This document shows positions 9,414-17,384 of a stretch of DNA of 64,000 nt, piece by piece. The position numbers were made by a program, and so were the translations under genes. The stretch spans positions 1,149,001 through 1,213,000 of the forward strand of contig NZ_CP027806.1 in assembly GCF_003353065.1 (NCBI RefSeq), in the 5' to 3' direction. Every line of letters begins with the position of its first letter. The stretch's first letter is position 1. Below the pieces are notes generated by a model. It did no database searches, was not told the DNA's origin, and was given only the letters and a program-made list of their open reading frames with translations. Origin of the DNA: Cyclonatronum proteinivorum (GTDB lineage: Bacteria; Bacteroidota; Rhodothermia; Balneolales; Cyclonatronaceae).

Positions 9414-9477
9414 TGTTAGCGTAAATTTGAAGTGATAAAACATGGGAATATCACTTCAAAGAGGTCGGTTTGTGAGA

Positions 9478-11673
9478 CTAAAAAATGTATTGATAACGCA
9501 GGGTGAATCCGCGGCCCGGCATGGGGTATCTGAAGGCACCGCCATCAACGCGGCTGAGGTGATTGCGGTAGCTTTCATCGAAGAGGTTATCGACACGGGC
9601 CGTGAGCAGATGACGCCCGCCGGCATCAAAACGCAGACCTGCGAAGATGTTGACGAGGGTGTAGGCTTCTGTGGGATCTTCGAATTCGCTGACGCGGTCT
9701 TGTTCAAAAGCATGGATGAGCTCGGCGCCGAGGTTCCACTGCGCGGTGTCGTAGCTCAGGCGGGAGCGCAGGCGCATGGGCGGGATGAATGGTAGGGCGC
9801 TGTTGTCGTCGAGGCGCTGTGCGCGCACGTAATCAAGGCCGCTGCTGAGGGTGAGGTTGCGCAGGGGACGCAGCACGGCATCGGCTTCAAAACCGAAATA
9901 GCGGGCGTTATCAGCAAGTACGACAAATATCGGCAGTTGTGATACGGGCTCGATCTCGCCGGTTGGGTTGTAGTAGATGAAGTTGCTGATGTGGTAATAG
10001 AAGGTGCTGATCTCAATGCCGAAGCGTGAGGTTGCGTAGCTGCCGAAGAGGTCGAGTCCGAGCCCGGTTTCATTTTTCAGATTCGGATCGCCGATTTCGT
10101 AAGCGCCGGCGCCGATATGTGCAGCATCGGTGAAGAGTTCTTCGATGGAAGGAGACCGGAAGGAGCGGGCAAGCTGCAAACCCCCTTCAAAGCCGCCTTG
10201 CTGAAAGTTGAGGCCCGCGGATCCGCTCAGGGAGAAATCGGAGCGGGTCGGATTTTCAGGCTGTGCAAAGCGGGAGTTGGCGAACGTATCGAGGAAGGCA
10301 TAGTCGCCGCGAAGTCCGGTTTGCAGACGCAGTTGCTGCGTAAGGGGAATATCCGCGTAGCCGAAGAGCGCGAGATTCAGGTTGCGCCCGTCTGGCGTGA
10401 GGCCTTCATCACCGCCGACATTGAGCATGCGCATGTAGCTGCTTGCCCCGAGTGCGCCGCTGATGCGGTGCTGTGCCTCGGAGCGCACGAACAGCACGGA
10501 ACCGCTGAAAGTGAGGGTGCGAAAATCAATTTCGATGTCTTCGTCAATACTTCCGTCGTCTTCAAATTCGATTTCAACTTCCTTGTGGCCGTAACGGCTG
10601 AGGTTGAAGCGTAGCTGGGTCTGATCAAAAAATCCATCGTGTGTGAACTGTCCGAAACCACCGAGATTGATGCGATTGAGCCGGATTTCGATGAGCTCAT
10701 CATCATCGGTGATTTCCTCGGGAAGTCCGTAGGTTTGTTCCAGGCCGCTGAGGGAAAACCCGCCGACAAAGCTGTCGTTGCGAAACGCCATGCCAACGGC
10801 ACCATTAAAGGATTCGTTAAAAGTGTCGGGTAAGGTTCCGGAAGGTGTGCGGAAATCACCGGTATTTCGGTAGCTGAACCGTGCAGTAAAAGCAGTCTGA
10901 TCAAGGCCATAGGTGACGCGGCCAAATGTTGCGCCGCCGTCGTTCACCGTCATACCGGTGAGGCTGAGTCGGCCGCTTGCACCTCTGCTCCATTGTGACG
11001 GAATATCGTTGTTGAGCAGGTTTACAACACCGCCCATAGCGCCTGAGCCATACAGGAAACTCGCCGGACCACGGACAATTTCGATGCGTTCGGCGGCTTC
11101 AATATCGAGTGAAGTCGCGTGATCAGGCGCTGTTTCGCCCAAATCGCCCATTCTTTCGCCGTTTTCGAGTACAACAACCCGGTCTCCGTCAAAGCCACGA
11201 ATGACCGGTCTTGAGGGGGCGGCACCGAAACTTCGTACATTCAGGCCGGGCATGAACTGCAGGGCGTCGCCGAAGTTATCCGCCGAGCGCTCCTGAAGGT
11301 CACTCATGCTGAGCGCAGCTGACGGACGAAAGGAGCGGTTACTCCCCGAGGGGGATGAGGTGATGAGCACCGTTTCACGCTGAAGCAAATCGGGACTGAG
11401 TGTGACTTGAAGCGCATGTGCTGCCGGAAGGCTCACAACAAGTTCACGGGTAATGTGACCGATAAAAGAAACGGTCATCCGGATTTCATCGGTCTCAGCA
11501 GTGAACGTGAGCGTGAAGTTGCCGTTGGCATCCGTCACGGTCCCGGTTCTGAGCTCCGGGATAAACACGGTAGCGCCTGGAAGTGCTTCACCGGTATTGT
11601 CGGTTACGGTGCCGGTAAGCTCCTGCGGCTGAGTGAACCACACGAGGGTTGATATGAGTAGCGGGAATAACAT
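9478..11673 (-). CDS. TonB-dependent outer-membrane receptor, probably for a metal or metal complex
   Basis: This is a 731-residue receptor. A short hydrophobic leader is followed by a carboxypeptidase-regulatory-like domain (about 20-90, with LTGTVTDNTGEALPGATVF), a plug domain (about 110-225, with FGDALQFMPGLNVR, RGFDGDRVVVLENG and the IVRGPASFLYGSGAMGGVVN segment) and a barrel ending in the aromatic residue F after TLRYQYI. It imports an energised ligand through the outer membrane with TonB-ExbBD. It is transcribed away from the MntR-like regulator gene, and two palindromes lie between them, so control by that regulator and a manganese, iron or zinc related ligand are likely. The ligand itself cannot be read from sequence. 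Confidence 0.9.
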   Translation of the reverse strand: MLFPLLISTLVWFTQPQELTGTVTDNTGEALPGATVFIPELRTGTVTDANGNFTLTFTAETDEIRMTVSFIGHITRELVVSLPAAHALQVTLSPDLLQRETVLITSSPSGSNRSFRPSAALSMSDLQERSADNFGDALQFMPGLNVRSFGAAPSRPVIRGFDGDRVVVLENGERMGDLGETAPDHATSLDIEAAERIEIVRGPASFLYGSGAMGGVVNLLNNDIPSQWSRGASGRLSLTGMTVNDGGATFGRVTYGLDQTAFTARFSYRNTGDFRTPSGTLPDTFNESFNGAVGMAFRNDSFVGGFSLSGLEQTYGLPEEITDDDELIEIRLNRINLGGFGQFTHDGFFDQTQLRFNLSRYGHKEVEIEFEDDGSIDEDIEIDFRTLTFSGSVLFVRSEAQHRISGALGASSYMRMLNVGGDEGLTPDGRNLNLALFGYADIPLTQQLRLQTGLRGDYAFLDTFANSRFAQPENPTRSDFSLSGSAGLNFQQGGFEGGLQLARSFRSPSIEELFTDAAHIGAGAYEIGDPNLKNETGLGLDLFGSYATSRFGIEISTFYYHISNFIYYNPTGEIEPVSQLPIFVVLADNARYFGFEADAVLRPLRNLTLSSGLDYVRAQRLDDNSALPFIPPMRLRSRLSYDTAQWNLGAELIHAFEQDRVSEFEDPTEAYTLVNIFAGLRFDAGGRHLLTARVDNLFDESYRNHLSRVDGGAFRYPMPGRGFTLRYQYIF

Positions 11674-11765
11674 AGAATTTATGATAGGGTGATTATTGCT
11701 TTAATGCAATATAGTTGCAATAAATACCGGGACGAAGATCGTCCGGTTGTTTTTGTGTCGTTTAA

Positions 11766-11781
11766 TTTAGTCTAATCTAAA
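11766..11781. promoter_or_regulatory. candidate MntR/DtxR operator (TTTAG-N6-CTAAA)
   Basis: Inverted repeat TTTAGTCTAATCTAAA lies in the divergent intergenic region between the TonB receptor and the MntR-like gene. Its half-sites resemble published DtxR/MntR boxes built on TTTAG..CTAAA. The position suits joint control of both genes. Binding is inferred, not shown. Confidence 0.5.
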
Positions 11782-11788
11782 AATAATG

Positions 11789-11802
11789 GCAAATATATTT
11801 GC
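11789..11802. promoter_or_regulatory. perfect 14-bp palindrome in the divergent regulatory region
   Basis: GCAAATATATTTGC is self-complementary over all 14 bases and lies 7 bp from the TTTAG/CTAAA repeat. It could be a second operator for the same or another regulator, or a coincidence in AT-rich promoter DNA. Confidence 0.4.
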
Positions 11803-11911
11803 AGTCCATGAGCTAAATGGCGCGTTAAGGGAGATGTGATACATTTTTTCTTTTGATTGACAGGCATTATCTCTATTATTGAAGCAAATAAATTTTGATA
11901 AAGCTAAATTT

Positions 11912-12589
11912 ATGAAGCCTAAACTCAGTGAGTCTCAGGAGGATTATCTCAAGCATATCTTTTTGCTTAGCGAGCATCATGATGAGCTGGTATCCGCCTT
12001 GCAGCTTGCGGAACATCTTGGGGTGAAGCCTGCCTCCGTTACAAACATGCTCAAAAAGCTGGCTGACCTAAAGCTGATTGAGTACAAGCCTTATTACGGG
12101 GTCCGGCTTAGCCGTGCCGGGGAGCTGGTAGCGCTTGAAGTATTGCGCCATCACCGGCTTTTGGAGTTGTATCTGTCTGAAATTCTTGGCTTTGGTTGGG
12201 AAGAAGTGCACGAAGAAGCCGAGCGGCTGGAGCATGTCATCAGCGAGCGCCTCGAAGCGCGTATTGCCGAAAAGCTTGGTCATCCTACCCATGATCCGCA
12301 TGGCGATCCTATCCCGACCGTCGATTTGGAGCTGCCGGACTCTCCCGCCCGTTACGCCCTTACAAGCCTGAAACCCGGGCAGCAGGGCCTGATTGCCAGA
12401 GTTCGCACGCAGGATACCGGCACCCTGAACATGCTGAGTCGTCTTGGCCTTACCATTGGCGTAGCTGTAAAGGTGCTTGATGCCGGACGGGATGGCGTCC
12501 GGATTGATACCAACGGGGATACTTTCCTTTTACCGGAAGACCTTGCTTCCAAAATTTTGATTGAGCTAAATATTAAACAGGAGTCCTGA
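11912..12589 (+). CDS. mntR: MntR/DtxR-family metal-dependent transcriptional repressor
   Basis: This is a 225-residue regulator. The ATG at 11912 is chosen over an in-frame TTG at 11879 because it gives the standard family N-terminus (KLSESQEDYLKHIF). Order: winged helix (about 5-70), metal-binding/dimerisation domain (about 75-140) and a C-terminal FeoA/SH3-like domain (about 150-218). Residues equivalent to the B. subtilis MntR ligands are D11, H81, E104, E107 and H108. The Glu at 104, where DtxR has Cys102, favours manganese-type selectivity, but the Glu11 equivalent is K14. It heads the transporter operon (10-bp gap) and diverges from the TonB receptor gene. Confidence 0.88.
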   Translation: MKPKLSESQEDYLKHIFLLSEHHDELVSALQLAEHLGVKPASVTNMLKKLADLKLIEYKPYYGVRLSRAGELVALEVLRHHRLLELYLSEILGFGWEEVHEEAERLEHVISERLEARIAEKLGHPTHDPHGDPIPTVDLELPDSPARYALTSLKPGQQGLIARVRTQDTGTLNMLSRLGLTIGVAVKVLDAGRDGVRIDTNGDTFLLPEDLASKILIELNIKQES

Positions 12590-12599
12590 AATCGCGCGT

Positions 12600-13517
12600 A
12601 TGAATTCAAAATTGCTGATTCTCATATTAATAGTATCTCTCAGTTCCGCTCTTCTGTCCTGTAGTTCGGATGAATCATCCGGTGACGAGCGGCCATTTGT
12701 AGTTACAACTACCATGATGCTTGAAGACACCGTGCAGCAGATTGCCGGTGATTTTGTGCGCATTGAAGGCCTGATGGGACCCGGTGTTGATCCGCACCTG
12801 TACCGTGCGACGCCTGCCGATGTGCGGCGGCTTGAGCGCGCAGACCTCATTATTTACAACGGCCTTTTTCTCGAAGCCCGGCTTTCAGAAGTCCTCGCCC
12901 GAATGCCGGAACGCAGTTTTGCCGCTGCCCAACAGCTTGACCGCGTGCGGCTGATTGAGGCAACCGACTTTGGGGGTACCTTTGACCCGCATGTGTGGTT
13001 TGATGTTTCCATTTGGGCGGAAGTCGTCAGGCTTACAGCCGACAGGCTAATCACCTTAATTCCGGAAGCTTCTGAAGAGATACAGGCCAACGCAGATGCG
13101 TATATACAGGAGCTGACAGCGCTGCACGAGTGGGTGAAGGCCGAAATTGCCTCCATCCCGGAAAACCGCCGCGTACTCATCACCGCACATGACGCATTCG
13201 GGTACTTTGGGCGGGCATATAATATTGAAGTCCGTGGCATTCAGGGGCTGAGCACACAGAGCGAAGCGGGGCTGCAGGACATCAGCCGCATGGTGCGTTT
13301 CATCATGGATAATGAAATCCCGGCCATTTTTCTGGAGAGTAGTATTGCGCCGCGTTCGGTGCAGTCGCTCATGAACGGCGTGCGGGAGCGGGGCGGTACG
13401 GTTTCGCTGGGTGGTGAATTGTTTTCGGATGCCATGGGCGCCCGGAATACGCCAGAAGGTACCTACGTAGGCATGGTTCAGCATAACGTGAACATCATCA
13501 CAGGGGCCCTGCGATGA
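12600..13517 (+). CDS. metal-binding lipoprotein of an ABC importer (TroA/YtgA/ZnuA family)
   Basis: This 305-residue lipoprotein has the lipobox ALLSC with C21. It delivers Mn, Zn or Fe to the membrane permeases. The four expected ligands are H66 (VDPHLY), H131 (FDPHVWFD), H197 (TAHDAFGYF) and D277 (FSDAMG). This His-His-His-Asp set matches TroA, ZnuA and chlamydial YtgA rather than the His-His-Glu-Asp set of PsaA/MntC. The His-rich loop of zinc-specific ZnuA is absent. The gene overlaps the ATPase gene by four bases. Substrate: manganese is suggested by the MntR-like neighbour, with iron or zinc possible. Confidence 0.9.
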   Translation: MNSKLLILILIVSLSSALLSCSSDESSGDERPFVVTTTMMLEDTVQQIAGDFVRIEGLMGPGVDPHLYRATPADVRRLERADLIIYNGLFLEARLSEVLARMPERSFAAAQQLDRVRLIEATDFGGTFDPHVWFDVSIWAEVVRLTADRLITLIPEASEEIQANADAYIQELTALHEWVKAEIASIPENRRVLITAHDAFGYFGRAYNIEVRGIQGLSTQSEAGLQDISRMVRFIMDNEIPAIFLESSIAPRSVQSLMNGVRERGGTVSLGGELFSDAMGARNTPEGTYVGMVQHNVNIITGALR

Positions 13518-14326
13518 GTGACGGCCCGAAACAGAACGCGCCACAGGGCGTGCCTCCCGTAGAAGTACATGATCTCACCGTATCCTATCAGAACAAGCCG
13601 GTGTTGTGGGATGTCGATTTCACCCTGCCTGACGGCACGCTGACGGCCATCGTCGGACCGAACGGTGCGGGAAAATCTACCCTCATCAAAGTCATAATGG
13701 GGCTGATTAAACCGGTTTCGGGCTATGCCCTGATTTACGGCAAGCCGCTGCAGCAAATGCGCAAGCGTATTGCCTACGTGCCGCAGCGGGAAAGCGTGGA
13801 CTGGAATTTCCCGGTCAGTGTACTTGATGTCGTTTTGATGGGGCGTTACGCGCACCTCAGGCTGTTTCGCAGGCCGGGCGCAGAAGACAAAGAGCTTGCT
13901 ATGCATGCGCTCGAAAAAGTAGGCATGGCCGCTTATGCGAACCGTCAGATTGCACAGCTCAGCGGCGGGCAGCAACAGCGGGTATTCCTGGCCCGCGCCC
14001 TCGCGCAGGATGCTGATATCTACTTTATGGATGAACCCTTCGCAGGGGTTGATGCCTCAACCGAAGAACACATCCTCGAATTGCTGCGCGAACTGCGATC
14101 CGCCGGGCGCACGGTGATTGTGGTACATCACGATCTTCAGACGGTATCCGATTACTTCGACTGGGTCCTGATGTTGAACCTTCGGCTGGTAGCTATCGGA
14201 CCCATGGCGGGCACCTTCACCAAAGAAAATCTTCAAAAAGCCTACGGAGGCCGCCTCAACATTCTGTCGCAGGTTATTGAGCTTTCGCGACGGGATAACT
14301 TTGTGAGAGAATCAGATCATGAGTGA
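13514..14326 (+). CDS. ATP-binding subunit of the metal ABC importer
   Basis: This 270-residue cytoplasmic ATPase has Walker A GPNGAGKS at 48-55, YVPQRESVDWNFP (88-100, the distinctive Q-loop of Mn/Zn importer ATPases), the signature LSGGQQQR at 149-156, Walker B YFMDEPFAGVD at 170-180 and a switch histidine in VVHHDLQ. It overlaps the upstream binding protein gene by 4 bp and the first permease gene by 8 bp, so the operon is translationally coupled. Confidence 0.93.
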   Translation: MSDGPKQNAPQGVPPVEVHDLTVSYQNKPVLWDVDFTLPDGTLTAIVGPNGAGKSTLIKVIMGLIKPVSGYALIYGKPLQQMRKRIAYVPQRESVDWNFPVSVLDVVLMGRYAHLRLFRRPGAEDKELAMHALEKVGMAAYANRQIAQLSGGQQQRVFLARALAQDADIYFMDEPFAGVDASTEEHILELLRELRSAGRTVIVVHHDLQTVSDYFDWVLMLNLRLVAIGPMAGTFTKENLQKAYGGRLNILSQVIELSRRDNFVRESDHE

Positions 14327-15647
14327 AGTGTGGGCTGACTTTTTTCTTTTACAGGATCCCAATCTGCGCTGGGTGCTGGCCGGAACCGTGCTCTTAGGAC
14401 TCTCCGCCGGTGCACTGGGCTGTTTTACCGTGCTGCGGGAGCGCGCCCTTGTAGGTGATGCAGTCGCGCATGCCGTACTGCCGGGGGTTTGCATGGCCTT
14501 CATCATCACCGGCGATAAAGATCCGCTTGCCTTGCTGGCCGGCTCCGTTGTTTTTGGATGGATCAGTTTGATGGTGATGGATTTTGTGATACGGAATTCC
14601 AAGATCTCCTCAGATACATCCATCGGGATGGTCCTGTCTGTATTTTTTGGACTGGGCGTGATGTTGCTCACCTGGATTCAGAACAGCGGTAACCCCAATC
14701 AGAGCGGACTGGATGCTTTTTTATTCGGTAATGCGGCTTCCATGCTGCCGGAAGACGTCATGCTGTTTGGTATGGTTAGCGTGATGGTGCTGGTTGCCAT
14801 CGTCCTGTTATACAAAGAGTTCAAGCTGATCAGCTTCGATACGGACTATGCAACCGTAATCGGCATGCCGGTGAAGCGGATGGAAGTCGTGATGGCGAGC
14901 CTGTTGGTTGTTACCATTACGGCAGGTTTGCAGGCGGTTGGCGTGGTGCTAATGGCTTCCATGCTGATCATTCCCGCAGCGGCCGCGCGCTATTGGACGG
15001 ATTCCCTTTCGGCTATGCTGTATATCGCAGCCGGGGTGGGTGCCATTTCGGCTGTTTCCGGTACCTTTGTAAGCTACACGGCCCCGTCAATGCCAACCGG
15101 TCCGTGGATGGTAGTATCGGCTGCGGTGCTGTTCGCGCTCTCTTTCTTCTTTGCCCCTGCCCGCGGGGAGCTGCAAAAACGCAGGCGTGCACGCAAACAG
15201 CGTGAAAAAGTGACGGGTGAAAATATCCTAAAGACACTCTATAAAATGGAAGAGCGTGACGGGCAGACGTTTCGCTCGCGCACCCGCAATGAAATCCTGA
15301 AAAAGCGTCAGATGGAGCCGCTCAGCCTCAAAGCTGGTCTCAGGCAGCTCGAATCCAGGGGTCTGGTGCAGCACCTACAGGGGCAGCCATCGGGCTATCT
15401 CCTTACGACTGCCGGCAGAGAAGAAGCCCGGCGTGTGGTTCGCATACACCGGCTCTGGGAACTCTACCTCACCGAAAAACTGCAGCTCCCCGGAGATCAC
15501 GTCCACGACCCAGCCGAATCAATGGAGCATGTTATTACGCCCGAGCTGGAAGAACAGCTGATGAAAATCCTCAATAATCCGGAACAGGATCCGCATAACA
15601 AGCAAATTCCGCGGCGCAGCAATTCAGCCGGGGAGGGAGGCGCGTGA
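14319..15647 (+). CDS. metal ABC permease fused to a DtxR/MntR-like domain (YtgCR-like)
   Basis: This is a 442-residue protein. Residues 15-280 form an ABC-3 family permease with about eight membrane segments (ERALVGDAVAHAVLPG at 41-56 is the family signature). A basic cytoplasmic linker (284-298) leads to a winged-helix-like segment (299-370) and a metal-binding/dimerisation segment (371-431). The last part aligns well with the MntR of this window: IHRLWELYL against HHRLLELYL, AESMEHVI against AERLEHVI, and QDPHNKQIP against HDPHGDPIP. H377, E400, E403 and H404 match MntR ligands, while N302 replaces the ligand Asp. B. subtilis MntC and chlamydial YtgCR share this architecture; in Chlamydia the C-terminal part is released as a repressor. 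Confidence 0.9.
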   Translation: MSEVWADFFLLQDPNLRWVLAGTVLLGLSAGALGCFTVLRERALVGDAVAHAVLPGVCMAFIITGDKDPLALLAGSVVFGWISLMVMDFVIRNSKISSDTSIGMVLSVFFGLGVMLLTWIQNSGNPNQSGLDAFLFGNAASMLPEDVMLFGMVSVMVLVAIVLLYKEFKLISFDTDYATVIGMPVKRMEVVMASLLVVTITAGLQAVGVVLMASMLIIPAAAARYWTDSLSAMLYIAAGVGAISAVSGTFVSYTAPSMPTGPWMVVSAAVLFALSFFFAPARGELQKRRRARKQREKVTGENILKTLYKMEERDGQTFRSRTRNEILKKRQMEPLSLKAGLRQLESRGLVQHLQGQPSGYLLTTAGREEARRVVRIHRLWELYLTEKLQLPGDHVHDPAESMEHVITPELEEQLMKILNNPEQDPHNKQIPRRSNSAGEGGA

Positions 15648-16558
15648 CAACTTTTTGGATTTTGCTTACGGCTTGTCTGGCCTCTGCGGCCTGCGCATTG
15701 GTGGGCACCTACCTGGTTCTTCGCAAGCAAGCCATGCTCAGCGATGCCATCTCTCATGCCGTACTGCCGGGTATCGCCATTGCCTTCCTGCTAACCGCCT
15801 CCCGAAACACCTTCCCCATGCTGCTTGGTGCGGGCGCTTTCGGACTGCTGACCGTTTACCTCACCGAAAAACTGCAGGAGCGGGGACGTTTGATGAATGA
15901 TGCTTCCATGGGGATTGTCTTCACCACCCTTTTTGCGATTGGGGTCATCATCATTACGCTCTTTGCCGGTTCCGTTGACCTTGATCACGAGTGCATTCTG
16001 TTCGGGGAAATTGCCTATGTACCCTGGGATTTGTGGATTTTTGCAGGGATGAACATGGGGCCCCGGCCGGTCTGGATTTTGGGGATGGTGCTGGTGATAA
16101 ACCTGATTTTCATTTTAAGCTGCTACAAAGAGCTCAAAATTTATGCATTTGATCGTCAGCTGGCGGTAAGCATGGGCATTCCGGTCGTTTTTATTCATTA
16201 CGGTCTGATGGGTACCGTGTCTTTTTCCACCATTGCTTCCTTTGAGAGTGTGGGCGCGATTTTGGTTGTAGCGCTGATTATTGTTCCACCGGCAACAGCC
16301 TACCTGCTCACCCGCCGGCTTTCCGTCATGCTGATACTTTCCGTAAGTTTCGGTGTGTTGAGCTCGCTTTCCGGTTATTATCTGGCTTTGGTCACCGATA
16401 CCTCTATTGCTGGCGCCATTGCTGTAATGACAGGCGTTTTTTTCGGCCTGGCGCTACTGTTTAGTCCGCAGGAAGGTGTCATCACAAAAAGAAACAAGAG
16501 CATTCAGAACACCTCAACGCAAGTACCGGAAACGGCAGAAGGTAACCAACTCAGCTGA
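15644..16558 (+). CDS. second metal ABC permease subunit (MntD/YtgD-like)
   Basis: This 304-residue ABC-3 family permease starts with a GTG that overlaps the upstream stop (GTGA). The signature KQAMLSDAISHAVLPG is at about 28-43, and seven to eight hydrophobic segments follow. Unlike its partner it ends with a short hydrophilic tail and has no regulator domain. The two different permeases presumably form a heterodimer, as in TroCD, MntCD and YtgCD. Confidence 0.92.
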   Translation: MTTFWILLTACLASAACALVGTYLVLRKQAMLSDAISHAVLPGIAIAFLLTASRNTFPMLLGAGAFGLLTVYLTEKLQERGRLMNDASMGIVFTTLFAIGVIIITLFAGSVDLDHECILFGEIAYVPWDLWIFAGMNMGPRPVWILGMVLVINLIFILSCYKELKIYAFDRQLAVSMGIPVVFIHYGLMGTVSFSTIASFESVGAILVVALIIVPPATAYLLTRRLSVMLILSVSFGVLSSLSGYYLALVTDTSIAGAIAVMTGVFFGLALLFSPQEGVITKRNKSIQNTSTQVPETAEGNQLS

Positions 16559-16983
16559 TGTCATTATCCCCCAAAGAAATGCAACAGCCCGGTCTATTCG
16601 CAAAAATTATCCTGATTTTTCTGGGTGGTGCGATCGGTACCGGTCTTCGGTTTGCACTGATTCTGCTCAGCGGGCTGGAAGCTGACCGGATCTACTGGAT
16701 CATACTTGTGGAAAATATAATGGGATGTTTTGCTTTGGGCTACGTTTCCGCACGTCTTAAAATGCGGATGATGCGTCACTACGCCTGGGCCCCGTTTATG
16801 GGAACGGGTCTTCTGGGCTCATTTACAACCTTTTCGGCTTTTTCAACAGATCTGATCTACACCGCTGCGATTTCCTGGTGGCTGACAGGCTTTTATCTCA
16901 TATTCTCGCTGACCGGCGGACTGTTCGCTGCTATGGCAGGATTGAAGCTGGGTTTGAGTCAGGGGAGGAAAAGATGGATATAA
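16558..16983 (+). CDS. crcB: CrcB/Fluc-family fluoride channel subunit 1
   Basis: This 141-residue membrane protein has four helices. Family motifs: GGAIGTGLRF near the start, N of ENIMGCFALGY in helix 2, and GLLGSFTTFSAFSTD in helix 3, which holds the phenylalanines lining the fluoride path. It begins on the last base of the upstream stop codon, so it is translated with the metal importer. It would export fluoride. Paired crcB genes coding for two unequal subunits occur in several bacteria, as here. Confidence 0.9.
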   Translation: MSLSPKEMQQPGLFAKIILIFLGGAIGTGLRFALILLSGLEADRIYWIILVENIMGCFALGYVSARLKMRMMRHYAWAPFMGTGLLGSFTTFSAFSTDLIYTAAISWWLTGFYLIFSLTGGLFAAMAGLKLGLSQGRKRWI

Positions 16984-17366
16984 GCCTCTTCATCCTTTTT
17001 TTATGCGTGATGATTGCCGGGGGATGCGGTGCCCTTTGCCGCTATTTTGTTAATGAAAGGATCACGAAAGGGTTTCCGACGAGCTTCCCGCTCGGTACGT
17101 ATGTGGTGAACATAAGCGGCAGCTTCGCCGCCGGCCTTGTGACCGGAATGGTGCTCTACGGCTGGGAAATTATGCCGCCTGTGGCTGCTGCGGTGCTGCT
17201 CAAAGGCTTTCTCGGCGGATACACAACTTTCTCTACCTGGATGGTGCAGGCGGTGGATCAGCTTCGGGCGAAAGACCTCGCGGGTGTTTTTCTGAATCTT
17301 TTGGGAAGTGTACTCACCGGCGGACTTGCAGCGCTTGCCGGAATCTGGCTGATTCGTTTCCTTTAA
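16974..17366 (+). CDS. crcB: CrcB/Fluc-family fluoride channel subunit 2
   Basis: This 130-residue four-helix protein starts at the ATG at 16974, which is preceded by AGGGGAGGAA, a good ribosome-binding site; a start further upstream at 16878 would run through the previous gene. It overlaps subunit 1 by 10 bp. Motifs: GGCGALCRYF, GTYVVNISGSF and GFLGGYTTFSTW. Likely forms a heterodimeric channel with subunit 1. It is the last gene of the operon and converges with the GWxTD gene 18 bp away; no hairpin terminator was seen in between. Confidence 0.92.
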   Translation: MDISLFILFLCVMIAGGCGALCRYFVNERITKGFPTSFPLGTYVVNISGSFAAGLVTGMVLYGWEIMPPVAAAVLLKGFLGGYTTFSTWMVQAVDQLRAKDLAGVFLNLLGSVLTGGLAALAGIWLIRFL

Positions 17367-17384
17367 ATACTGGCGTGAATTTCC

